Assembly: GCF_024763615.1 (NCBI RefSeq) | Contig: NC_077223.1 | Coordinates: 64,604,627 to 64,668,626 of the forward strand | Source of the DNA: Phlebotomus papatasi | Lineage: Eukaryota > Arthropoda > Insecta > Diptera > Psychodidae | Length of the DNA: 64,000 nt | Direction: 5' to 3' | Shown: in pieces, positions 23,101-35,100 of the stretch | Layout: every line of letters starts with the position of its first letter | Position numbering within the stretch: position 1 is the first letter of the stretch | Notes under the pieces: generated by a model | Seen by the model: only the letters and a program-made list of their open reading frames with translations | The model's database searches: none | What the model was told of the DNA's origin: nothing | Program-made: the position numbers and the translations under genes

Positions 23101-26100
23101 CAGCTAACAAGAAATTTTTTAAGAACCATAAAATAAGAGATTGGGCCCTATACGTTTTTGTTATCATTGTATATTTGAAATTGTAAGATTTAAATTCTTT
23201 GACTTTTCTTTACCTTGAATTTTTACCCAGAATTTTTACTTCGACTGAAGTATATCGTCAAGGCAAAATATTTTGTATTTTCCCATTTCAATTAGTTTCA
23301 CCTGATTTTTTTTAACCGATGGTAAACTACTTTATTTTTAATCTAGCAAAATTTAAATTCTGGACCAGATATCATTACAACAGTTACCAATAAACATTTA
23401 CAATTTTAAGTGTTTCATTTGAAAATGTAATGTGGTCTATCACAAAACCTCTATCTCGGAATATCACCTCTCCCTCAAATCCAACCAGAAAACATCAAAA
23501 TTCCATAAAATTTGATTTTGAATCTGCGAGAGTACCCCTATTTACCTCATTCCAAATCGATTGAATATTCCGGATGAATGTTTGGGTGACTATGTGATTG
23601 CACGTATCAAAGGTTTCCAAACATCAAACAGATGAATCAACCACAAATACAACATTTAAACTGTGAACCTCAATCAACATCAAGTGTTAGTTGTCAATCA
23701 AAATATTTGCGCAGAAGAGTAACAAGGAACAAGCACACAGACAAATGATCCATCACCTGATATGAGAATTGCAGCAACCACACTGCGGGATGCGTCCACC
23801 TGGACCGACGGCCTTGTTGAGTACACCACGGCCACGTTTCGGTGCAGAGGTCACTCCGGCGGCACCCCCTCTATTCGGACCTGCACTGGCATCAGGGGAG
23901 GGGTCACTCATGGCAGTACTGGGGCAATTGTTAGTTGGCGGCGGTGTCGGCGGCTTTAGCGGTTTGAAAGCAGTGGGGCCAGAAGCGGGCTTGGCAGCAT
24001 CTACTTTGGGCTGTATGTTAGTGAAAGCAAGAGTGCTCTTGGCGCCAAAATTGGCATTCTGCAGTGATGATTGCACAGAGTTTTTAGCAGCCTGAATGGA
24101 TGATGCGAATGCTGATGGGGCATTAGAGGATTTTAGGTTGAAGCCAGGTGGTGGAGCCACGGGATTAGAGGGTGCTGTGTTGCCTAGAGGAAATTGCATG
24201 GGCGCCAAAGGGATACTTGCCGGAAAGGTAATCTTGGGCGGGGCGACTTCCTGCGAGAAGCGCCTGGTCTGATTTGCCACAATACCCTTTGGTGGCATTT
24301 CGTCCTCCGTGATCTTCGACACGATCTCACCTGCCCCACTCTTGAACGTCTCCACCGTCTTGGCGGTCTGGGTGCGTTCAAACTCCTCAACTACACGCGA
24401 GCGCTTCTGGATGAAAGTATTGCCCACTTGGGTAGCACTGGCACTTTCTTGTTCAGCGTGCAAGGATCGATTGAGGGAAGCTTCATTGGTACGAGTCTGG
24501 TGGAGTGAATCACCGATTCTCTGGCACTCCACCATCTCCGGTTTCTGCTGATACACACTCTGTGCCTGTACTTGAGCACTCGTGTATCCGGTGCCCGGTG
24601 GCATTTCGTACTGCTCGCCGGACTCACGTAAGCGGGGTGCATGAATACGCAGGGGATTGGGTGGGGGACCCTGAGCGGGGCTCTTCTCCCGCAAACAGGG
24701 CGAAGGCGTACGCAATTTGGGATCAAAAATCTCCCCCATATGGGGATCAAACTCAGAGATAGCCAGGTTTTGCTGGTAATAGGGTATGATGGGGGCAGGT
24801 TTATTGATGAGTGAAGGGGTAAATGGGCGTGGGTGTGGAATCGGAGACGCGATTTGGGGTGGTGCCGTTGGCACATCCGCAGCACGATTGACCGTATCGA
24901 TGCCATCTAGTGATTGAAAAGTCATGGTTATTGGACCTGAGGCAGCTAGGGCATATGTCTCAGTATGTTCATGCTTGTCTGCCTGTTTGTCATGTTTCAC
25001 CTCCACCCTGCCACTGCGGCCATTGATGGCAACAGGCTTAGCCACACCATGTGGAAGGGATTCCCGACCGGCGTCAAAAAACGCCAGCGGGACATTTTCC
25101 CTGAGCTGGGGTGATACTGGCGGCAGTGTTGACTGCTGCGACGGCAGTTGCTTTATGTTTTTCTGGTACACGGGTATGTTGTCGGGTTTTTGCAGGTTCG
25201 TGAAGCGCGACTGTCGCAGTGCGAGTGGGTTTGGTGGTGGGAATGAGATGCGTTTCTCATGATCATCAACATAGGACTGACCTTGTTCGAAAGCTGCAGA
25301 TGCTGAGTCCACCATTATGCGATTGACTGTCTTGGACTGTTCGGATATCTGGCGAGACTGACACACCTGCTGACATACAGATTCTCGACACTCCTGCTGA
25401 CACGACTGCGAGGCAGACATCTGAGATTGTTGCATTGAGCTTTTGGTGGATTGGAAGGCACTAGTTTGACTTGTGCTCATTTGCGACATAGATTGCTGGG
25501 CATGAGTTTCTTGGGAAATACTCTGTACGGACCTCTGTTCAGACCTTTGCTCAGACCTTTGTTCAGACCTGTGTTCCTGCCAGCTCTGTTGACTAGCTGT
25601 TTGGGCATTCTCTAGGGATGTTGAGCAGATGGTTTCTTGCTTTGGATGTGCCAGTCCGTTCGAGTCAAAGATAACCGGAGTAAAAGGCCGATCGGGAGCC
25701 ACTGTCAGAGCACTCTTTAGCGTCATCTTCTCAGTGGGCCTCGGAAGGTCATCCAATTGATAGCTAACCTCGTGCCCGAAAGGAGAATATGGACGATCCG
25801 GCGCTGTGATCAGTGCCTCCAGCATCCCTGACTTCCTCCCTGGAATTGTATCATCAGCTACAAACTTCATATCAATGGGTGGGGGGAAGTAGGGCTTAGT
25901 CTCCTCAGGCAAGGGTACTGGCTCCATGGTCACCTTTGGCTCGAACTTTACACTCTTGCTTGGGACAGTTGTTAGCAAAGACGACATAATAGTCCCCTCA
26001 GCAGGTTTCTCGACTAGCACATCCAATGGTGGTAGGTCAACTGACTGAAACTTAGTTACTGCACTACTCTGGGATGCTTCAATTTTTTCGCATCGTTCTT

Positions 26101-29100
26101 CGACAGCCTCCTGCTGAACACTACTGACGATGTGGTAGGGTGTTTCAGGGGCTGTCTTGAGAGCTTTGACCATGGCACTTTCCCATTCCTGTGGCACAGC
26201 ATTGGGGATGTTCGACTGCGGAAGGGGTTTTGACTCTGGGATGTCTATGGGCTGAAATTGAGTGGATTGTTCCTCAGCAGTAGCTTCCTGAACCTGAGCA
26301 ACCTCCTGGATCTGACTTTCATGGACCTCTGTGGTTTCTTGAGTAGACTGTTGAACTTCTGTTGTGGTCTGCTCTTCAGGTGGTATGGCAAACTCTACAT
26401 GTTTAGTAGGTTTAATGGGTGGTGGCGATGGAGGTCGCGGAGTAAGGGATCGCATTCTCTCAACAAGACAAGTTGTGTCCAAGGTATTAGCTAGGTACTG
26501 AGCTCCACGAGATTCAGATGAAAGGGACGTAACCTCAGCCGAACAGATACTTTGCTTGTGATGCTGAATAGCAGCATAGTCTATTTCGTTCGCATCTGAG
26601 TCTGCACTTTCATAGATTGTATAGCTCGGTACTGAGGTCTGGGTTTGGTACATCCGCATATGAGCTGTATCTTCGGATGTCGTTGTTGCACTAGTTGATG
26701 TGTAGCTTTCAGATCCACTTTCCATCTCAACAACCTCAGCCGATCGGGACATTTCAGTTTGGCCATAGCTAAGTTCTGGTGCTGAACGACTTTGCTTTTC
26801 GACCATTGGCTTTACGATAACGTGCTGGGTACCAGGTGGTGGAACATAGAGTGGTGTTGCGGTAGGGGTTGCACTGTCCACTCCAGCATTTGGAGGTGGC
26901 CACATAAAGTGCTCACCGGTACCATCATCAACATACCCACATTCTGTCCCTATGTCTCCTAATTGGTGACATTGTTGGGATCACGAGAAGCATTTACAGA
27001 CGATGGGGAAGTGTTTTGATGAAGTGTTTTATGTATTTTTAGAAATAAATGAGGTGAAGCATTTTTTTTATGAAGGGGCGGGTATGGATTAAAGAGAAAA
27101 CCAAAAGTATGCGCTTTAGTACATAAGCCAGCAATAAAGCTCATTAAGATTATTAATTATTGCCTAATTTTTTTTTTGGCCTTAGCTTCTTATCCTCTAC
27201 ATTCTACGCATTTGTACACTACACTTCAAAACTTGACACACGCACACAATTGATGAAAAGATGGATAGGATGATGATGGGTGCTTGAAAGATAATGATCA
27301 GACTTCTGTACATTAGAAAAATCACAGTGAAATTTCGAGTGTAAAGACAGAAAGCCAATTTATTTAATATCAAATACATTTTTTTTACTGAATAGCCTCT
27401 CTTTTTGCAAAACAAAAACTAAGAAATAAACAAAAAAAATTTCGAAATCCACTCTTGAGCCGTGATTTTATTCTTTGAATACTTAGAAATCCAAGAAAAA
27501 ATAGTTTACAGTGCAACTTTACAGTTTTTTTTTTATTTTTACTATTTTTTTTTTACCCAAAAGCCTAAAGGAACTTGCAGATAGTGATGAGTGAAAAAAA
27601 AGTCTTTTGGACAGTAAGGTTCAAAAGAGATAAAACCATGTGGATGAATAAAATGCATTCAAAAAAAAAGCGCACTTTTAGGCTTTTCGCTCATAGAAAG
27701 GCACGTATTTGTCACTAAAAGCGCTCTCATTCGTCATACAATTACCGGTGTTTAAATGAAATCCAGGTCTGAATGTGTTGAACCGCCCTAGGAGGGGAAT
27801 ACATATCAATAGTATCGTTGAATTGAAGCATATACATCAACTCCCTTTTCCATCTCTAAAACCCCCTTTTCTCTATTGCTTCTGTTTTTCCTAATTAAAA
27901 CCCTGAAAGACTCTTTCATTTTGGGGTGGGAACTTAAACAAGAGACACTCAATAATTCAGAAGAAAAGACCAATCGCTGAATAAATTGAAAGGCAATTTG
28001 GTATTGCTGAGGCTGATTTGATAATTAAGTTTGGGGAATTAATTGTAGATTTAGCAGATATAGAAGAGAATTTTGGGAAAGCTTCAGATACGTTTAATTG
28101 GCCAGATGATAGAAATCTTCTTTAGAGTGTTTCAATTCAATTTTCAAGCTCAAGAACAGAGTTCGGATAGAACCAGTTGAGCAATTTATAGAGGTTCAAA
28201 AACATCACTTTGATTTTAAAACACAAAATAAAAAAGAACTTTAATCTAGAAATATTCCCAATCGGTTTAAATCTGTGATAGACGTCGCGTGAGAAACTGT
28301 CTATTTATTTTGGCAAACTGAAAACCTCAAAGGACGCCACGGGCGATCATTATAAATTCACTGTGAGATTGAAATTTTCATTAACACCCCTCTTAATTAC
28401 TCATTCACGTGTTGTCAAAAAGCAATTTAAAAAAAAATCATCTGGCAGAGTGTCATCTGTTTTCCCTATTCTTCCTAAAAAAAAAGCCATCGTTAAAGCC
28501 AAATTTTTGCATTGCAAAACCCATAAAATTTATCTAAAATAAATCTGTTGGCCAGTTGACAAAGATTTGACAATAGATTGACAAAATATCGTTGTGAGGC
28601 CTCTTTGTAAATTACATGATTCAATTTAAGTGATATAGGTATTTTGTGAAAGATGCAACAAGACCACATTCACACTCGAAGGGTACATTCGCTCATCTGG
28701 TACTACCAACCTGGAGCAGTCGGTCCAACGTTGGCTCGAGGAAGAGTAGCCGAACCGAAAGTGGACGGCTTAGGGGTCTCAAAGGTAGACGGAGGCTTTG
28801 GCTGGCTCCATGCCGCAGCACTTGTTGGTGGTGGATACGTAGAAGGACTCTTCGGTCCAGCACTTGGTGGTGACATTGGAGCCGAAGAGAAGTTAAAAGG
28901 CTTCGGACCACTGATATTGGTATTGATCTGTAAAAGAAAATCTTTTAGATTCTTATGTCCATCTCCATTAACTTTCATTTTCAGCAGAAAGAATTTCGGT
29001 TTCAGAGATATTCGTTTGAAGTGATCTGGTTCCTTTTCTACACATTTTCAAAAAAGGCAAAAAAGTTCTTACTTATGATATCCTTATAAAAATAACAACA

Positions 29101-32100
29101 AATATGATAAGTTTAGGTATTTAACTGAGTATTTCATTTAAAATTTTTGTCCGGATAGCACTGGACGTGGACATACTTTTTTATTTTGAAAACCAACTAA
29201 AAATTGCCTTGTTAAGGTTCTAAGGAAAAACGGGTCCTGGTTAAAATCCGAAAGCCAAAATCCCGAAAGCCAAAATTCCGAACGCCAAAATTCAGAAAGC
29301 CAAAATCCTGAATGGGCCAAAATCCCGAAAGTCAAAATCCCGAATTATTAAAAGTATCATAGCTACTCCCACGATTGTACCCTCGCTTTGTGGAAGCAAA
29401 GGGAAATCTTCTATGTCTTGGAAAATTATTCTAAACATTTTCCCCCATATAATTTTATCTCTCTCAGGATTTTGAACATTCTGGATTTTAGCTTTCGGGA
29501 TTTCGATCTTTTCGGGATTTTGGTTTTCGGGATTTTGACCGGGACCCTCCAAAAATTTTCATTTCGGACTCCAAGCCTTCCTCAGTGGTCGAATCTAAAA
29601 ATACCTTGTTTTGTCAATTGGCCACCGGGACACGACACGATATTTTTCTTAATTTTGGCTTTTTAAGAATCCTTGATTTCTTCTATTACGGTTTCTTTAT
29701 GAGACTAGTCATACAAAAATGAAATTCTTAAATAAGTACAGATTAAATGGATATAAATGAACTGGATTCGGATCATAATCCTGAAAGCCAAAGTTCCAAA
29801 CGGCAAAATCCCGGAATAGCCAAAATCCAGAATGGGCCAAAATCTCGAAAAGCCAAAATCCTAAATGCTAAAATCCCGAATCGACCAAAATTCCAAAATC
29901 CCAAAAGCCAAAACAAGGTTTTGCGTTCCCTGTTTTGGTGAAATCCCGATTAAGGGCCAAATCCCGATATCTTAAAAATGTCATAGCTATTCTCAAGATT
30001 GCACCCATGCTTTCTGGAGAGAAATTTCTTTTGTGTTTTGGAAAATTATTTCAATAAATATCTTACGTATTATATTTAGCTAAGCTTTCAGGATTTTGAC
30101 TATTCGGCTATTTTAGCTTTCGGGATTTTTTCTTTCGAGACTTTAGCTTTCGGGATTTTGGTCCAGGAATTAGGTTCAGGATTTTGGCTGTTCGGGATTT
30201 TGGAATTCTGGATTTTGTCCAATTTTGGCCTTTTTGGGATTTTTTCTCTTCAGAATTTTGGTTTTCGGGATTTTGAACGGTACCAAAATGAGTTAAATAT
30301 GTCACTGCTAAATTCCATTATTAGTTCAGAAAGTCTCCTTTTAAAATATGATCCTGTGATAAAATATCCTTGTCATCCATGATAAATCTACAAAATATGT
30401 TTCGATATAATAAGATAGTCAGGTAGTCTTTTTTATTAATTTTTATTTTGAAACATTTTTAAACTTTGAAAATGAATATATATTATATTACAATATTAGT
30501 CGTAGTTCTTCCGGTATTCGCAAGAAAATTATTTCTTTTAAGATTATCTTAGGTTTTAAATAAAATTTTATGACCCGAAAAATCGTCATAGTCAAATCGT
30601 AAAAATCAGCTAACATTTTTTTTTCAAGCTTTTCATGCTACATTCTAAAAGCGAAATCTGCACTAAAAAGATTTCTACACTTTTTAGGTTTTAGCCTATT
30701 TTAAATCCGAAACGTTAAACTAATGCTAATTAATTGCCAATCAATCTTTTATTTCTTTAGAAACAGAAAAATAAAAAAATCCATTCAGAGTATGAGCATT
30801 CAGTCTTTTTCAAAAGATCATTTGCTGAATGTGACGAAATGAAAGCTAACTAGCTAATCCTATTTATATTCCAAGCTTAATGTAGATGTAGTTCATACAG
30901 TAAATTAGTTTTATGCTGAAGTTTTATTCATTTGACTTATTTTTTTTTTTAATTTCGACTTTAAATTTCTAGTTCAAAGACAATTGATCCAATATAATTT
31001 GTTTTTAAAAATCGGTAGAAATCTCCCGTCTTGTATAAAAACGGATTCGCCTATGTTCTAAATTGGCAAAATGTATTCTTGAATTTTAAAGGTTTGATTT
31101 TACAATCCTGGAAAAAACTCTAAAACAACAAAAAATTCTTTTCCACATCCTTATGAAATCCAACATTCAAAAGTTTTTAGTTTGAAATAGGATTGAACAA
31201 CGAAACAAGAGCGTCAAATGCAGCGGTCGACTTACTTTGTAGTTGATACTCTTGCCTTTCCCTGGAGCATGAACACTCCGTATGATACTTCCACTGAGGG
31301 TCTTGTACATGAAGTCTCCATTGGATGTTCCATTAAGTCCATTGGACATTTTTAGTCCCTCATCCGGAGAATCGTGTCCACTGAAATTATCACCAAAATC
31401 CGTCTCAAGGTAGGTTCTTCTCACAGGAGTGTCCATGTCGTCAGATTGGCAACTCTTGAGAATGTTGTACACATTCTTGTGATTGATTTCACTGTCACTC
31501 TTGGCGCTCCCGAGAGTATCACTGTTTTGCCTTGAATGAATCGGGGACACCCCAACTGACGCCATTGGCGACAATTTCTTCGGTGTCGAGTCACATGAAC
31601 TCAATGCTTGGGGCAACATACAGCTATTTGATGCAAAATTTGTCGCACAAGTTAAATTAGTCTGCAAATTTTGGAAGCAACGCACATTTAGTCACCAGGC
31701 GAAAGTTTAACACATTTTAGGGCAAAAAGAGGGGGTTTTCAGATGGTGAATTGCAAACCTAAAAACTAACATGGGTTCTGGAAATATGGAGACTAGCAAG
31801 TTTAGAGATTGGGGTACAGGTGTTAGACAAAAAGAGAGAATAAACACAGCTAAAAGCACAAAATAGCAATTCAATGTTGAATAGCATGTGCAAATCAGGA
31901 GTTAATTGATGCCAAATTAGTCCCAACGAGCACTTACATTGTTAGTCGTCGAAAGGGGAGATCCCAGCTGTGGAGCTCCATTCGTTGCTCCAGCACCAGG
32001 TCCATGGTGCGTAGTTAGAGCTGCAGAAATGGTACTTGCACTCAATTTTGTATTCCTGCAAGATAAACATTTACCTATTTCAGATAATACTTCTGAAACA

Positions 32101-35100
32101 CTTTATACCTTTTAATTAGAACATTTAAAATATATCTTTGTTATAAGCATCCCTTTGTATGTCAACTACCAAAGAGTTTTTGAACCCGACAAAAGAGAGA
32201 GAGAGAGAGAAAGAGATTTTATCCAAAATAGCAAAAGCACCAAAGAAAAGTCAATGTAGAAAGTACCAACACTTCCTTTGACAAATGTCTCTGTAACATT
32301 TACATTAATTAACTTGTGCACTGACTTTAACATGAAAATGCAATCACGGGGCAGGTAATTAGCTGGAGCACCCAATGAACAGTGTTTGAATACAAACTAT
32401 CGAGTCACAAGGTAGCCAATAATGCTAATATTGGCACTTGCCAATTCTCTAATCTCGTTTCAATATTAAATAGTTTCCTGAACATCACGGAAGTTGCAGA
32501 GGGACTTTGAAAGATTAATTTCAGCGGCAATTAAGAGAAAGTGTTTTCAAAAAAAAATATATACCATACATTTAATTTATTTACAATTATTTATACCTAT
32601 CATGAATATTGAATTATTTATTACAGTCATAGATCTCATTGGATAAATACGATAAATATATTAAGATTCATAAAACAGAAGAACTAGGGTAAAGTGGTAC
32701 AAGTTGAACAATGGTACAATTTGGACAGGACTTTTTCCTTGATAAATTTAGTACTTCATTTTTATTTGTATATTTTTTATACTTTAGTTCAGAGGAGTGC
32801 AAGAACCGTTGAAACCGAATAAACGTCAAATAAAACATGTACGTCAATGGTAAAAACGCTACCAGAACAAACTTATTTTGACGTTTATTCGGTTTCAACG
32901 GTTTTTGCACACCTCTGCTTTAGTTTTATAATTTCGTTCCATGTACTTTAAAACAAATTTTGTACTGTATTTATCAAGAAAAAAAGCCATGTCCAACTTG
33001 TACCGGCGAATTGTCCAACTTGAAACACTATGTCCAACCTTTATCACCTTACCCTACATTTTCTTTTTAAATTAGAAATAGTAAAAAGTTCGTGCAAGTA
33101 AAAATATTTTTTACACATTGAAAGGACAAGGTCCTGAATTTTTAAAATATTTTACATTTTTGCTAATCTTTTGAACTGAGTTCTGGATAAACAAGTCAAA
33201 TACATATCACCTATAAAAATCGCTATCTTGAATTTTCGAAGGTCAAAGTTTGACTTGTCTTGAAATCAGTAATGAATCGGTTAAATAACCGAGAATGACT
33301 TATCTTTTTCGTGTTTACATTTTTTATCCGTACGCTTTTAGCTCATGCCAGAACATTCTAAAATATTCATTTTTTACCAATACTTGATTTAGAAATGCTT
33401 TTGTTATATATGATTTGAACTCTTAGATCAGTAAGCACCAAAAGATCATACGAAAAACTAATTCACGGGGAGCTTTATCTCGCGAGTTCGAGCATTCCGC
33501 AAAGCTAATACGCTTTGCCATCTCTATTTACAGTATGTTATCCTGTAATTATTTGTAATTAACAGGATTATATTCTTCAAAAAAATTGAAATATTGTAGA
33601 GCTTTCTTCAAAATTTCTTATTACACTTCGTGGCTATGATTTTCATTTTCTCTCCGCAATTTTATTCAATTTTCCGCATTTTTTTTAACACCATTTCTGA
33701 ATTTATTACATAAGCTCATTTTATTACATAACATAACCTCATTTGTCAGCACTTACTTGCCCTGTGATTGCGCTATGAAAATTCTTAACAACAGAATGAA
33801 ACGATATTAAGGGATCTTCAGTAAAATGTTTTGCTATTGAAATTCTCAGGATAACAAACAACAAGGTCAACAAATAAACAAATGTAAAAAGATAAAAAAA
33901 AGTAAAAAAGACACTCCTCTGAAAATACACAGGAAGAATGGCAAGTCGGCATGAAATGTGAAATGATGGAAGTGATAAAGAATTCACTGTGAGGTATTTT
34001 ATTTCTCATGAACTCTAGAAGAGAGATTCCCGTAAAATTTCCATCTTGAGTATGTCCCGGGATACCGAATTGGGGTACTTTATTGCGGTATAAGCTGTAA
34101 AAGTGCCTCCCTAGACAAGTGCAATGAAATTTATATGTGAGAAAACTACGATATCACATTTTAATGGAGCTTCAGTGTGCAGTTTTTGTGATAAAGCTCA
34201 GCATTAATTTATCTGGAGAGAGAGATTCTGGCTGAATTCTCATCATTTTGTGATGCTTGCAATGGAAAAATTATGCACTCTTCTACTAGAGTTAATCCAT
34301 TAATTTGGCAACTAGTATCAAGTGTCGTAAATTATAGAATATCTGCAGACAATTTGATATAGACTATTAAATTTTCTACACAATTAAATAGAAAAAAAAA
34401 TTAATGATTTCTGTCTCGGTTGCGGTATTTCTTTACCTAAATCAGTGCTTATTTAGCACAAGAGAGAGAGAGATTTTTAGAAAGAGGTATACAAGAGAGA
34501 GAGGTTTCTATAAATTTTATCAGGGGTGTAAACAGGTCTGGCATCTAGTATTTACAGTTCACTATCCCTGGCGATCAGTCAAACAAAAAGACTAATCGGC
34601 GCCGATCAGCCAATAAGCCGATCTGTCACTCACGGTTTACTCGCTGACTCCTTCCCTTTTACTGCTCGAATTATCGTGTTCGAGTAAATAATAACAAAAT
34701 ATTTTTGTTAAGTGGTCAAATTGGGTAAGTGTGTCAAATTCCAGCCAGATTGCAATTCCGGCCACCTTATTTCTTCCTCGAATTTCCATAAATTTTCAGT
34801 TTTTACATACTGTAGAGATTATACAATGCAAAAGAATAACAAAAAATGTAGCTTCGAAAAACGAGATGACGTGAAAAAGACGTTGGAAGAATTCCCGAAA
34901 GGTAAGGAACTATGAGAATGAAGGTGGCCGAAATAGGGCACCAAAGCTATGTCTACATTTTAATTCATTTTAAAATATATTTAGAATGATTTAAGAGAAA
35001 ATAAAGACGATAAACTGTATACAAGGTTCCAAGCAACACTCGTTATAAAAAAATGATAAAAAAAATCAATTTGCATTAAAAATATTACATTTCAATCTTG

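Larger units (their letters stand above)
20884..23756 (-). other. Zasp52 intron rich in repeats
   Basis: It holds a small foldback at 21707-21886, the nested pair 22006-22493 with 22032-22284, and a dispersed repeat at about 22540-22960. No exon is recognisable. Confidence 0.7.
28928..31235 (-). other. Zasp52 intron with two minisatellite foldbacks
   Basis: It contains the arrays at 29245-29545 and 29765-30275. The rest (28928-29240, 30280-31235) is AT-rich without a recognisable feature. Confidence 0.7.

Noticed and set aside
23769..25262. Plus-strand ORFs of 65-112 codons opposite the giant exon
   Set aside because: They are antisense shadows of the long GC-rich Zasp52 exon.
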